A DNA stretch of 64,000 bases from Arcicella sp034519515 (GCA_034519515.1 JAXHOK010000059.1:182117-246116); one strand, 5' to 3'; positions 15,025-26,363 are shown, numbered from the stretch's first letter. Numbers and translations: made by a program. Notes: a model not told the origin generated them from the letters alone.

Positions 15025-15879
15025 ATGCGACTCATTATTGGTTTTTTACTAATAACATTTTTATTTACAAGGTGTTCTCGTACCTCAGTGGTAGAAGGAA
15101 TAATATTCCCAATCCCTAATCAAACACTATCAGTTTTTTGTTTTCTAACACCTTCTGATTCTATTCACGCAGCAATTAAAGAAATTCGAAGTGTATCTAA
15201 TACTAACAAAGAGTTTGGTATTGAAAATGCTGAAATTACGATTGAAGACTTAAATACAAAAGAAACTATACAATTAAAACATCTTTCGAATGGGGGCTAC
15301 TTTGGAAATTCTCAAACAACTTTTAAAGTAAAACCTAATCATACTTATGTATTAACAGTCCATTCCCCCGATAAGATAACTTTAAGGTCGAGTTGTACCG
15401 TTCCCAATCAGGGGGCTGTAATTGAAAATTTTACTTTTGGAGACCCATTTGATGATGGATTCATCTCTAAAAGGAGAAGAATAGAAGCAAGTTGGCAAGA
15501 TGTTTCAACAGAAACTCAAAAGTTAAATTATTTAATTAGTTCAGGAGGGAAGTTTAAAGACTCTTTTACTGGTAAAACTGTAGAGGCTCAACCTTCTTTA
15601 AAATCGTTTAAAAATATTTCTCAGTCTGGAACTTCCTTGTTTTACAATTCAGACACGACTGACGATACTTTCCCAAAATTTTATTATCTCCATACTTTAG
15701 AGTACAATCTTTATCAGTTTGAGAAAATGGCTCAGCTGATGGATGAAATTTCTAAAAAGTCAACAAGTAGTTTTTTAGGTGCTTACCAAGGAATAATTCC
15801 TGAATTTACAAATATCCAAAATGGTTATGGCATTTTTGGAGCATATCTAACTACCTCACTGACGGTGACCATAAAATAA
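15025..15879 (+). CDS. DUF4249-type outer-membrane lipoprotein
   Basis: 284 residues starting with a lipoprotein signal (MRLIIGFLLITFLFTRC, Cys at 17). The mature part is beta-rich and matches the DUF4249 pattern: an early Ig-like domain with NAEITIEDLNTKETIQL and YVLTVHSPD, then a domain with conserved tyrosines near YYLHTLEYNLYQF. In Bacteroidota DUF4249 proteins are encoded next to a TonB-dependent receptor, and the next gene (10 bases downstream) is one, so the two probably form one outer-membrane uptake complex analogous to SusD/SusC. Substrate unknown. Confidence 0.85.
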   Translation: MRLIIGFLLITFLFTRCSRTSVVEGIIFPIPNQTLSVFCFLTPSDSIHAAIKEIRSVSNTNKEFGIENAEITIEDLNTKETIQLKHLSNGGYFGNSQTTFKVKPNHTYVLTVHSPDKITLRSSCTVPNQGAVIENFTFGDPFDDGFISKRRRIEASWQDVSTETQKLNYLISSGGKFKDSFTGKTVEAQPSLKSFKNISQSGTSLFYNSDTTDDTFPKFYYLHTLEYNLYQFEKMAQLMDEISKKSTSSFLGAYQGIIPEFTNIQNGYGIFGAYLTTSLTVTIK

Positions 15880-15889
15880 AGTTTTATCT

Positions 15890-18226
15890 ATGAAAATTTA
15901 TGTAACCCTTCTTATTTTACTATGCTGCTCTTTTTGGGGTAATTGCCAGATGATTCGATTCTCAGGTAAAGTATTAGATAAATCAAATCAAAAACTATTA
16001 GAAGGAGCATCAATACAGTTATCGTCAATAAAAATGGTCAAATATTCGGATAAAACGGGTGAATTCATGTTTCCAAAATTCAAAACTGGTAAATATTCGC
16101 TTACTATAAAGTATCTCGGTTTTCTTAACTATAAAAAAATACTTGATATTCAAAAAGATACTCTGATTGAAGTGGAACTAACTCCTTTCGTTACTGAACT
16201 TGAAGAAGTAATAGTTTCCAGTAAAGTTGAGAGTTCAGTAAATAAGTTAAATATTGGAATAAACTCATTATCAAAAGAGCAAATACTAAATGTTCCTTCC
16301 ATTGCTGGTGAGCATGACTTAACCAGAATATTCATGCTCACACCTGGAGTAAAAAGTGATAATGAAGGCTCTGCTGGCTTATATGTACGAGGAGGAACAA
16401 GTGACCAAAATTTATTTCTCATTAATTCAGCACCTTTGTATAAAAACAGTCATTTATTCGGATTCCTGTCTCCATTCAATAGTGATATAATTGAAAAGGC
16501 AGATTTATATAAAGGTGGATTTCCTGCCCGATTTGGAGGGCGTTTATCTTCAATTCTTGATGTCAGGTTAAAATCTGCAAGCATGAATAAGTTTAAAATT
16601 GGAGGTTCAATAGGCTTTATTTCCTCAAAATTATACGCAGAAATCCCCATTGTTAAAGAAAAGGTATCACTATTATTAGCAGGAAGAAGGAGTTATTTCG
16701 ATATTTTTACAGCCTTTTTTAATGGTTCAGGCACAACATCTGGACCATATTATAAATTCTATGATTTTAATGGAATATTGACTTTAAAATTGGATAAGAA
16801 GAATATAATTCAACTCTTCACTTATCACGACAAAGATAGACTAACAGGTGCTTTTGATGGAGAAACTGAAACCCAAAAATACGACCAATCATGGAATAGC
16901 CAGATTTGGGGTGTTTCTTTCACGAGTCATTTAAGTCCAATAATTAATAATTACATTGACTTTACCTTGTCAGATTATAATATGGATTTGGAAGTTTTTA
17001 GAGATCAACAAGGAGAGGCATTTATAAACAAATTTAATTCTCAAATAAATACTTTTGGGGTTAAAAATACTACGGAAATTGAGATTACTGATAATTATGC
17101 TGTCAAATTTGGAGGGATTTATAACACCTATACATTTCGCCCAGGACAATTAAGGTATCAAGGTAAAAATATTAATTTTATTGAGTCAAAATTAGATTCT
17201 ATTCAATCAAAAGAAGTTAGTCTCTTTATTGAAAATGAGTTTAAGTTTAACAAATGGATAGCAAATTTAGGGTTTAGATATAGCTCGTATCAAGTACCAA
17301 ATCAAACATACCAATTTAAAGAACCACGTTTAACGCTTGGATATATTTTCAACGAAAAATCTTCTCTAAAAATGGCTCTTTCTCAAATGAATCAGCCTCT
17401 GCAATTACTAACCAATCCAGGATTGGGCTTTCCTGTGGATTTATGGGTTTCTTCAACTGATAAAATAATACCTCAGAAATCTAATCAAATTTCATTGAGT
17501 TATAATCATGATATATCCCAAGAAAAAAACAATTTCCTTTCTTTAAGTATAGAAGCATATTACAAAGAAATGAACAATATTATTTCGTATCGAGATGGAT
17601 ATAGTTCAACTGATTTTACAGAATTTTCTCAAAATAATCAGAGAGAATGGGATAAAATTGTAACGCAAGGGAAAGGTAAATCTTATGGAATTGAAGCACT
17701 GTTAGAAAAAAAATATGGTAAATTACAAGGTTGGATAGGTTACACTCTTTCATGGACAACTAATCAATTTGAAAACTTAAATCTTGGTAAAGAATTTTAC
17801 GCTCGTCAAGACCGTAGACATGATCTTTCAGTTGTAGCTATGTATAAGTTAAATAAGCGGTGGAGTTTAAATGCTTCTTGGATATTTCAGACTGGACAGG
17901 CTATTACATTACCAAAAGCAGTATATTCGATTCCTGCTTACGGATTCGTAAAAGATAAATTTTTAGGCTATCCTAACTTAGCTTATATAAATGGAGAAAG
18001 GAATTCATATCGAATGATTCCAACGCACAGATTAGACATAGGTGTTCAACGGAAAACAACTCATAAATGGGGTATTGGTCAATGGGAGTTAAGTTTGTAC
18101 AATGCTTATAATCGTCAGAATCCATACTATTACTACATTGATTCTGGACAGCGTGTAAAATCTGTATCGCTTTTTGGTATTATTCCATCTTTCTCATATA
18201 TGTTTAAAATTTACTCCTCAAAATAA
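15890..18226 (+). CDS. TonB-dependent receptor with carboxypeptidase-regulatory-like domain
   Basis: 778 residues: signal peptide (about 1-19), a CarboxypepD_reg-like beta sandwich at about 24-105 (FSGKVLDKSNQKLLEGASIQ), a plug domain at about 120-230 (LYVRGGTSDQNLFLINSAPLY, FPARFGGRLSSILDVRLK) and a C-terminal 22-strand barrel region. It follows the DUF4249 lipoprotein by 10 bases and should be co-transcribed. The pair would import a substrate using TonB energy. Length is shorter than SusC proteins (about 1000 residues) and normal for the DUF4249-linked class. The frame is intact, unlike the susC at 21.5 kb. Confidence 0.9.
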   Translation: MKIYVTLLILLCCSFWGNCQMIRFSGKVLDKSNQKLLEGASIQLSSIKMVKYSDKTGEFMFPKFKTGKYSLTIKYLGFLNYKKILDIQKDTLIEVELTPFVTELEEVIVSSKVESSVNKLNIGINSLSKEQILNVPSIAGEHDLTRIFMLTPGVKSDNEGSAGLYVRGGTSDQNLFLINSAPLYKNSHLFGFLSPFNSDIIEKADLYKGGFPARFGGRLSSILDVRLKSASMNKFKIGGSIGFISSKLYAEIPIVKEKVSLLLAGRRSYFDIFTAFFNGSGTTSGPYYKFYDFNGILTLKLDKKNIIQLFTYHDKDRLTGAFDGETETQKYDQSWNSQIWGVSFTSHLSPIINNYIDFTLSDYNMDLEVFRDQQGEAFINKFNSQINTFGVKNTTEIEITDNYAVKFGGIYNTYTFRPGQLRYQGKNINFIESKLDSIQSKEVSLFIENEFKFNKWIANLGFRYSSYQVPNQTYQFKEPRLTLGYIFNEKSSLKMALSQMNQPLQLLTNPGLGFPVDLWVSSTDKIIPQKSNQISLSYNHDISQEKNNFLSLSIEAYYKEMNNIISYRDGYSSTDFTEFSQNNQREWDKIVTQGKGKSYGIEALLEKKYGKLQGWIGYTLSWTTNQFENLNLGKEFYARQDRRHDLSVVAMYKLNKRWSLNASWIFQTGQAITLPKAVYSIPAYGFVKDKFLGYPNLAYINGERNSYRMIPTHRLDIGVQRKTTHKWGIGQWELSLYNAYNRQNPYYYYIDSGQRVKSVSLFGIIPSFSYMFKIYSSK

Positions 18227-18350
18227 CTGATAAACCCTAATTATTTAAAAATTGATGGTTTGATTAGGGGAACACAGTTGTCTATAAAACAGCAAAGTTT
18301 ATTACCCATTCTTCCATACTTCTCATACCAAGTAAAATTTTAAGTATATT

Positions 18351-18385
18351 AAAAAAAGCCAAGATTTTTGGTCTTGGCTTTTTTT
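18351..18385. terminator. Bidirectional terminator
   Basis: Hairpin AAAAAAAGCCAAGA / TCTTGGCTTTTTTT between a plus-strand receptor and a convergent minus-strand gene. It is symmetric enough to stop both. Confidence 0.85.
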
Positions 18386-18397
18386 AATTAGGGTATT

Positions 18398-19338
18398 TTA
18401 CTTCTGCACCTTAATATCAAAACTAATCTTCCCATCCGCTCCTTGAACGATTGAGTTTACTTTAATCAATCCTTTCTTCTTTCTACCATTCACAAAAGAA
18501 TAGGTTTTTCCTGCCTCTACCAAAATATTTTGGGCAGTTTCAGCAATGGTTAATCCGCCTAAAATGGCATCGGTTGCGGTGGCAAAATCAACTGTTGCGG
18601 GCGTTACTGCAAAATAAGTTGCCGTTCCACCAGCCGTGCTTCCTCCGCCACAGATGGGGTTTGTAGTGGCAATAGTAGTGGAATAATTTAATCTCGCACG
18701 CTCAGGGTTTGATAATAAAATCGGTTTTGCATCCACTCTGCCAATGGCATAAGTAATATCCACATATCTGATGTTTGAATCCAAGTCACAAACGGTATAA
18801 ATATCACCCGTTGCGGAGGCAAGCCTTGAACCGAGTACGCTGGTTTGGGCTCCCAAAGTAATAGCTTTCCAAGAAGCAATTTGAGCATCGGCTGAAACAT
18901 TAACAATCAATGTTTTACGGGTTACGGCATCTTTGTTATCATACACGTCAAAATGGACGTAAACTTTTCCTGATGCTGGCGAAACTGTGTAATTAATAGT
19001 TTGGGTTTGCTCATCAATATTTTTCAATTTGATTTCAAACAAAGCAGCGTCCAACTTACCTCTGTAATTAGGTTTGTCAGTAACAAAAACCCGCATAATA
19101 CGGGGTTTTTCGCCCGTTGGGGTTTTTTTAATAATCAGAGAAACGTTCACATCATCACCACTGGCGGCTGTTACTGTGCCGCTCTTGTTGGTAGTAGAAT
19201 CTGAAAAAGCGATGTCTAATTTACCAATTGCCGCAGGTAACGATAAATCATCGAGGACGGTTGTACTTCGGGCGTTACACCGCAAGAAGTGATAAAAAAT
19301 ACGATTAAAGCAAGAAACAAATACGATAATTTTTTCAT
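18398..19338 (-). pseudogene. Secreted lipoprotein, frameshifted between signal peptide and mature domain
   Basis: From the ATG at 19338 a clear lipoprotein signal is read (MKKLSYLFLALIVFFITSC, then GVTPEVQP), but this frame is lost near 19250-19260. The long mature frame (VLDDLSLPAAIGKLDIAFSD to the end, about 285 residues) is offset by one base and has no ATG near its beginning; only a TTG at 19285 could start it. The mature protein is beta-rich, with Ig-like segments (SGKVYVHFDVYDNKDAVTRK) and a glycine-rich insert (CGGGSTAGGTATYF). I do not recognise a family. Either a one-base indel or translation without the signal. Confidence 0.65.
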
Positions 19339-19604
19339 GATGAATAAAAAATTAAGTGAATAAATATTGAAATTAAAAATTAAAAAATACGAAATTAAGC
19401 CTTCATGATTTTACTCATAAGGAGCTAATTATCAATAAATTAGGGAAATACCAATCAAGTATTAGCGATTGTATTGGAGTGTTTAGCTTGGGAATGTGGT
19501 TAAATTTACGAAAATATCCCAAAGAAATAAATCGTTCGAGTATTGAATTATTGAACGGTAAGGTCTAAATTGATTCAATAATTGAAACATTAATCAACAA
19601 ACTA

Positions 19605-21275
19605 TTGAAAATCTCAGGCAATATCATCAACATTCTTGAAAAGAAAATTCAGTACGGAACAATCGAAATTGAAGACGGATTTATAAAGCAAATTACTATC
19701 CAATCCCCAATCCCCAATCCTAAATCCCAAATCCTATTGCCTGGTTTCGTTGATGCCCACGTACACGTGGAAAGCTCTATGCTCACGCCCGTGCAGTTTG
19801 CTCGTTTGGCGGTGGTGCATGGCACAGTTGCTACGGTGTCTGACCCACATGAAATTGGTAATGTTTTGGGGAAATCGGGCGTGGAATACATGATTGAAAA
19901 TGCCCGACAAACGCCCTTTAAGTTCTGTTTTGGAGTTCCCTCGTGCGTACCAGCTACCATTTTTGAAACCGCAGGGGCAATCATCACGCCTGGTGATATT
20001 GAAGACTTATTCCAAAAATATCCCGAAGTTGGTTATTTGGCGGAGGTGATGAATTTTCCAGGCGTTTTGAACCAAGACCCCGACATGATGGCGAAAATTG
20101 CGTTGGCAAAACGCTATCAAAAACCCGTGGACGGACACGCCCCAGGCTTGCGAGGTGACGATGCCCGCAGATATATCGAAGCAGGTTGTGAAACCGACCA
20201 CGAATGTTTCACGGCAGAAGAGGCTTTGGATAAATTGAAATACGGCATGAAAATCCTCATTCGGGAAGGCTCAGCCGCTAAGAATTTTGAAGCATTAATT
20301 GACTTATTACCACAGCATTACCAGAATATGATGTTCTGTTCGGATGATAAACATCCTGATAATTTGGTGGAAAGTCATATTAATCAATTAGTAAAAAGAG
20401 CCATGCAAAAACATCCCAATCATTTGTTTGAGATTTTGCAAATGGCTTGTGTGAATCCAGTTTTACATTATCAATTACCCGTTGGATTATTAAGAGAAAA
20501 CGACCCTGCCGATTTTATTGTAATTGATAATCTGGAAGATTTTAATGTTTTACAAACCTATCTCAACGGTGAAATTGTGGCTGAAAACGGAATTTCAAAT
20601 ATCCCTAATTTACCAAGTAAAGTTGTTAATAATTTTAACTGTAATATCAAGAAAAAAGAAGATTTTGCGGTAAAAACTCCCCTCTCAATGGGAGAGGGAC
20701 TTCGGGTGAGGTTAAAAGTTATTGAAGTGCTTGATGGACAACTGATTACCTTGAAATCTGAATATGAACCCAAAGTTTTAGGCGGTGTATGTATCTCCGA
20801 TGTAGAAAATGACATTCTGAAAATCACCGTAGTCAATCGTTATTCAGAGGCAAAACCAGCAGTTGCTTTTATTAAAAATTTTGGATTAAAACAAGGAGCT
20901 ATTGCCTCATCCGTAGCCCACGATTCGCACAATATCATTGCCGTCGGGGTGGATGATGAATCAATCTGTGAAGCCGTCAATCTTATCATCGAAGCCCAAG
21001 GTGGTGTATCAGCAAGTAATGGAAAAGGACAAAATAATGTTTTAAAATTACCAATTGGGGGAATAATGTCAGATAAAGATGGTTATCAGGTTGCCAAAGA
21101 ATATTCTGAAATTGATAAATTTGCCAAACAATTAGGATGCGCACTGAATTCCCCCTTTATGAGTCTTTCGTTTATGGCACTTTTAGTTATTCCTAACCTA
21201 AAATTGTCAGACTTAGGATTATTTGATGGAGAAAAATTTTCATTAACTAATTTGTTTTTGGAAAAATTTAACTAA
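19605..21275 (+). CDS. ade: Adenine deaminase
   Basis: 556 residues, amidohydrolase superfamily, converting adenine to hypoxanthine. Metal-site motifs are visible: FVDAHVHVESSML, SDPHEIGNV, PVDGHAPGL, and the conserved CETDHECF. The C-terminal domain has GGVCISDVENDILKITVVNRY and SSVAHDSHNIIAVGVDD. The start is uncertain: the first candidate is TTG at 19605, and no ATG exists between the upstream stop at 19566 and this point. Two stretches look like intergenic repeats absorbed in frame: residues about 33-43 (QSPIPNPKSQI) and about 358-370 (TPLSMGEGLRVR). Both lie in linkers outside the catalytic barrel, so activity may be retained. Confidence 0.92.
   Translation: MKISGNIINILEKKIQYGTIEIEDGFIKQITIQSPIPNPKSQILLPGFVDAHVHVESSMLTPVQFARLAVVHGTVATVSDPHEIGNVLGKSGVEYMIENARQTPFKFCFGVPSCVPATIFETAGAIITPGDIEDLFQKYPEVGYLAEVMNFPGVLNQDPDMMAKIALAKRYQKPVDGHAPGLRGDDARRYIEAGCETDHECFTAEEALDKLKYGMKILIREGSAAKNFEALIDLLPQHYQNMMFCSDDKHPDNLVESHINQLVKRAMQKHPNHLFEILQMACVNPVLHYQLPVGLLRENDPADFIVIDNLEDFNVLQTYLNGEIVAENGISNIPNLPSKVVNNFNCNIKKKEDFAVKTPLSMGEGLRVRLKVIEVLDGQLITLKSEYEPKVLGGVCISDVENDILKITVVNRYSEAKPAVAFIKNFGLKQGAIASSVAHDSHNIIAVGVDDESICEAVNLIIEAQGGVSASNGKGQNNVLKLPIGGIMSDKDGYQVAKEYSEIDKFAKQLGCALNSPFMSLSFMALLVIPNLKLSDLGLFDGEKFSLTNLFLEKFN
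19700..19734 (+). repeat. In-frame CAATCCC-type repeat inside ade
   Basis: Four degenerate copies of a CAATCCC unit within the coding sequence, encoding Pro/Ser/Asn-rich residues 33-43. Related units form the intergenic array at 28275-28404. Confidence 0.6.
20677..20714 (+). repeat. In-frame REP-like palindrome inside ade
   Basis: CCCTCTC and GAGAGGG arms followed by CTTCGGGTGAGG, the form of a dispersed palindrome seen between genes in many bacteria. It is read in frame as TPLSMGEGLRVR between two domains of adenine deaminase. Confidence 0.6.
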
Positions 21276-21527
21276 TTTTAACTATTGGTTATAAAATTAT
21301 AATCAAAGCTAACATCCATATTAATCATCAACCAAACTCAAATATAAATTTTCACAATACAAAGTCGGCTTCCATAGCAATCTAGATTACCTTTCTTAAA
21401 ACCTTGTTGAATTACCCTTTCGTCTCATGTCATTTTATGTGGTGATTGAGAGAGTATCTATTTCATTGATTACAGATTAACTCGTAATATATTTTATTCA
21501 ATTAACTAAAACCAAAATACAAACAAA

Positions 21528-24500
21528 ATGAGAAAACTCTTACTCATTATTACTGTACTATTTTTGGGGCTTGGCGTTCAGTCGTTTGCCCAAGATAGAC
21601 AAATCTCAGGGAAGGTAACTTCTTCGGAAGACGGCTCCCCACTGCCAGGTGTGAGTATTGCCGTGAAAGGTACTTCAAAAGGTACAACGACTGGTGCAGA
21701 TGGTACTTACAAAATCGAGGTGTTGGGAAAAGTGCTTCCAATTAATTTTTCTTTCCATTGGCTTTGATACAAAGACGGTTGTTGTTGATAATCAATCTGC
21801 GATTGATGTAAAGTTAATTTCTAATACTTCACAACTACGAGAAATAGTAGTTACGGGTCTTGGAATTGCTCGTGATAAGAAATCTTTGGCTTATTCAGCT
21901 CAAGAAATTAAGGGTGAGAAACTAACTGCTGCCAGAGATGCAAACGTTGGAAATGCCTTGGCTGGTAAAATTGCGGGTGTACAAGTATTGGGTCAATCAG
22001 GTTCAAAATTTGGTTCTCCAAATATTCGGGTTCGTGGTTGTGAATTCTTTGCAGGGAGGAAGCCCACTTTATGTGGTTGATATGGCTCTGCCCGATTGGA
22101 TGCTATTGCCGGATGTAAACATGGATGACGTTGATAATCTTTCTGTTTTTGAAAGTGGCTTAGTCGCAACTGCTTTGTATGTGCGTCAAGAGCATCGTCG
22201 GAGCGATTAATGCAGCCACGACCAAAAGAGCAAAATCTGGCGAAACAACTTTTAACATTAACCATAGCTCAACGGTTGATATGGTAGCTTTATTACCTAA
22301 ATATCAAAACGAATATGGTGGTGGTTATTCACAAGATTGGGATACATTTTCTTTCAACCCTAGCCATTGATCCAATAGCATGGAAAGCTTTTGATGGTCA
22401 AAAAATCTTAGATTATTCGGCTGATGAAAGCTGGGGACCAAAAATAGATGGTACATTGCACCGTTCGGCAGCATCTTGGCAGCAAGGCCCAGGAGAGCAG
22501 TTTGGCCAATTAACTCCCTACGTTGCTAATCCAAATAACGTAAAAGATTTCTTTGATAAGCCTATCAGTAATAATACAAACTTTTCATTCTCGAAAGGTG
22601 GTGATAATTATCAATCACGTATTTCTTACACGCACATTGATACAAAGGGTATTATTCCGAATAGTAGCCAAATGAGAGATTTTGTGAGTGCAAAAAATAC
22701 TTATAATTTCACAAGTAAGTTTTCTTCTACTTTAGATATTACTTATTCGGCTACACGTTCAAAAAATGTACCAGCTGATAACTATGGTTCGTCGGGTGGT
22801 ACAAACAGTCTTGTGGGTGAATTACTGGTGTTGCACTTTCGGGATATAACCAAACGATTGGGTCTCTCAACCAGTGGTTTCAACGTCAGTTGAGTCTTGA
22901 TGATTTAAAAGATTACAAAAATCCAGATGGTACATACCGTAGCTGGAATATTGGTGGACCCCGTGACCCAAAACCTAAATATTGGGATAGTCCTTACACA
23001 CAAATGTATGCGCAATACAAACCTTAATAATAATGACCGTATCTACGGAAGCTTAGGTTTGGCTTATAAAATTACTGACTACTTAACTGCTTCCGTAACT
23101 TCTCGTAGAGATTGGAGAACTTACTATGGTGAAGGACGTATTGCTTACGGAACATTGAATGCTGGTGGATTAGGTGCTTATGCAAATTATGGCTCAACAG
23201 GCTACGAAAATAACCACGAAGCATTATTGGCTTTCAATAAGACCTTTAATAAAATATCGGTACTTGCCAATGCAGGTGGTAATATTCGTTATTCAAAAGC
23301 AACTGTTTCGGCACAATCTACCGTTGGTGGTCTTACTACACCAGGTTTTTATAATATTGCAGCATCAAAAGACCGTGGTGTTTTATCTCAGTTGTATGAA
23401 AGACAAGTAAATAGTTTGTATGGAAACGTAAGTGTTGGCTATAACAATATAGCTTTCGTTGAAGGAACACTTCGTAATGACTGGTCTTCGACTCTTCCTA
23501 AAGCAAATAATTCTTACTTGTATCCATCAATTGGTGCGAGTTTTGTTTTGTCAGAGGTTTTGCCTAAAAATAATATCTTGACTTACGCAAAAATCAGAGG
23601 TAGTTATGCTCAAACTGGTACTGATGTTGGTCCGTATGCTATTGGTCTTACTTATGGAACTGGAAATCCTTTTGGTTCAAATCCAACACAATTCTTACCA
23701 ACACAGTTGCCTAACCAAGATTCCTTAGTACGGTCTTTCGTCTGCTTACGAAGCTGGCGTTGATTTGAAATTCTTCAATAATCGTGTCAGTATGGAATTT
23801 AGTGCTTATAAAAACAATAATAAAGACCAAATCATTGGCTTATCAGTTCCTTCAACGAGTGGGTACTCTTCAGCTTTAATTAATGCTGGATTGATTCAAA
23901 CACAAGGTATTGAGATTCATATTGGAGCTACTCCAGTCGAAATTAGCTAATGGCTTTACTTGGGATTTAGATTTGAATTTAGACCGTAACACTTCTCAAA
24001 GGTGGTTTGAGATTAGTGGCCGTGGCTTAACAAACTATCGATTGGGTGGACCAACTTGGAGAACCTTGACCGTAAATGCACGTGTAGGCGAGCAATGGGG
24101 ACTTTTGGAAGGTAGAGGTTTTAAATTAAATGATAAAGGTGAAAGGCTTATCGGAGCTGACGGACATTATATTGGACAAAACAATAAAGTTTTAGGTTCG
24201 GCATTACCGAAATTTAAAGGTGGCTTGTTGAATACTATTACGTTCAAAAACTTCTCGTTCCGTGCAAACATGGACTTTATCTATGGAGGAAAATTCTTCT
24301 CTACAACCAAAATGTTTAATGCTTATGCAGGTTTAGCAGCCGAAACGGCAGGTTTAAATGAGCTTGGCAATCCTAAACGTGATGCTGTTGCAGATGGTGG
24401 TGGAATTATCTTGCCAGGTGTAACCGAAGATGGAAAACCAAATACTATACGTGTAGAAACGCAAGAGTTTTATGAAGATAAAATGTTTGCTTTTAACGAA

Positions 24501-24749
24501 AAATGGCTTTATGACCAAACTTACGTAAAACTAAGAGAAGTATCATTAGGCTATAATATTCCTAAGACTTTTATGGGTGGAAAATTATTCAAAACTGCCA
24601 AAGTTGCTTTCATCGTTCGTAACCCAGTTTTAATTTACAGTGCTGCTGGTGGTGGAATTGATTTCTCAGAGTCGGAGTTATATTGGACAGAAGGCGGACA
24701 ACTTCCCCCAGTACGTTCGTTTGGTTTAAACCTAAACTTAGGTTTCTAA
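21528..24749 (+). pseudogene. SusC/RagA-type TonB-linked receptor with multiple frameshifts
   Basis: One SusC-like gene can be followed across the whole interval, but only by changing frame at least seven times (near 21735, 22040, 22185, 22350, 22830-22910, 23010, 23730 and 23935). In order the pieces give a signal peptide (MRKLLLIITVLFLGLGVQSF), a CarboxypepD_reg domain (ISGKVTSSEDGSPLPGVS), a plug (NSLQGGSPLYVVD) and barrel segments to the terminal SFGLNLNLGF. About 1070 residues would be expected. Several changes are single-base gains or losses in short homopolymers (for example an A lost from a run near 21735). Residues between shifts remain plausible, so the damage is recent or artefactual. 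The paired susD is likewise broken. Confidence 0.85.
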
Positions 24750-24830
24750 TTAATGGTAAATGTTGAATGGTTAATGTACAATTAATCGTCCTTTATTCTT
24801 TCATTAAATTCATTAAAAATAATTTTCAGA

Positions 24831-26267
24831 ATGAAAAAAATATCAATATACAAATCGGTAGCACTAGCCAGTCTGACTATTGTCACTATTGCGTGTACTC
24901 ATGGTGATTTTGGGACATGAATGTCAATCAAACAGCCCATCAATCCAAATACTGCGGGGTTTTCTTGCAGGAGCATTGCGTAATGTTGGGGTAATGACAA
25001 CCGATATAACTCCTGCTCTTTACACTCAGCAGTTTGGTGATGTTACCTACATTGAGGAATCTCGTTATAAAACCATCAATTTTAATTACAATGGTTTTTA
25101 TGCAGGCCCATTAAATGCGTATCAGAATATTATTGACCTCAATACTAACCCTGATACCAAAACTGCCGCAGCGGCCAATGGCTCAAATAATAATCAAATA
25201 GCACTTGCTCGTATTGCAAAAGCTTATACTTATTTGTGGATAACTGACCGTTGGGGTGATGTACCTTATTCAGAGGCTCTAAAGGGAAGACTGATTTCGC
25301 CACCTTTTGATTCTCAACAAGCAATCTATACAGATTTGTTTAAAGAATTAAAAGAAGCACAGGCTCAATTTGATGGCGGAAAAGCAGTAGTAGGCGATAT
25401 TTTACTATCAACGGAAATGCTACTCGTTGGAAAAAATTTGCTAATTCTTTGCGTATGGTTATGGCTCTTCGTTTGTCGAAAGTTGACCCTACCAAGGGTA
25501 AAGCAGAGTTTTTGGCTGCAATGGCTGATGGTGGCATAACATCAAATGCTGATAACGTAACTTATAAATACTTAGCCGAAGCTAATAACGAGCATCCTTT
25601 GTATAGTAATTATATCACAAATAACCGTAAGGATTTTGCGGTGAGCGATGTAATGATAAATTATTTAGTCAAAACAAACGACCCACGTATTTCGGCGATT
25701 GCGGATAAAAATCAAAACCTGAAATATGCAGGTATTCCTTATGGTGTTTTTCCTGGAGCTTCAAAAGCACAAGATGTATCTTTGGCCGCAACTTCAATGC
25801 GTTTACAAAACTCAGCTGCTAATGTACTGACCTACGCTCAAGTATTGTTTTCGCAAGCTGAGGCAGCTAAATTAGGCTGGATTACTGGTAATGCTAAATC
25901 ACTTTATGAGGCAGCTATTACAGCGTCAATGCAACAGTGGTTGGGAGCGGCAGCAACGCCTACTGCAATTGCTGATTTCTTGAAGCAAGATGTGGCTTAT
26001 ACAGAGGCGAAAGCGTTAGAATTAATTGCAACTCAAAAATGGGTTGCGTTGTTTTATCAAGGAAACGAAGCTTGGGCAGAATGGCGTAGAACAGGCTTCC
26101 CTGCTTTAACTCCAGCTGCAAAGCCTTTAAATGAAAGTGGTCAAATCCCTCGTCGTATGGCTTATGTAGTTACCGAGAAAACCTTGAATAAAGTAAACTA
26201 CGATGCAGTAGTAGCCAAGCAAGGTGCTGACACGCAAGACACTCGTATGTGGTGGGATAAGAAATAA
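24831..26267 (+). pseudogene. SusD/RagB-type lipoprotein with frameshifts
   Basis: The ATG at 24831 opens a lipoprotein signal (MKKISIYKSVALASLTIVTI, then ACTHGDFG, lipobox Cys at 22) that runs into TGA at codon 30. With small corrections near 24914, 24945 and 25410 the sequence continues as one SusD-like protein: MNVNQTA, NTAGFLAGALRNVGVMTTD, then AYTYLWITDRWGDVPYSEAL, and a C-terminal half intact from about 25449 (YKYLAEANNEHPLYSNYI) ending DTRMWWDKK. This resembles the SusD-like_2 branch. It would bind substrate over the SusC channel encoded upstream. Both genes of the pair are disrupted. A terminator follows. Confidence 0.82.
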
Positions 26268-26273
26268 TCCAAC

Positions 26274-26307
26274 AAAAAAAGGCTCACCGAAAGGCGAGCC
26301 TTTTTTT
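26274..26307 (+). terminator. Terminator after susD
   Basis: Hairpin AAAAAAAGGCTC / GAGCCTTTTTTT with a ten-base loop, seven bases past the susD stop. Confidence 0.88.
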
Positions 26308-26363
26308 GTTTTGAAAATAAACCCTAAATTCGTCAAATTAATCCCCATACTTTGATAAATATT

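Noticed and set aside
22000..24700. Several short separate receptor genes in place of one broken susC
   Set aside because: The pieces follow one another in the order of a single SusC protein with no starts or ribosome-binding leaders between them.
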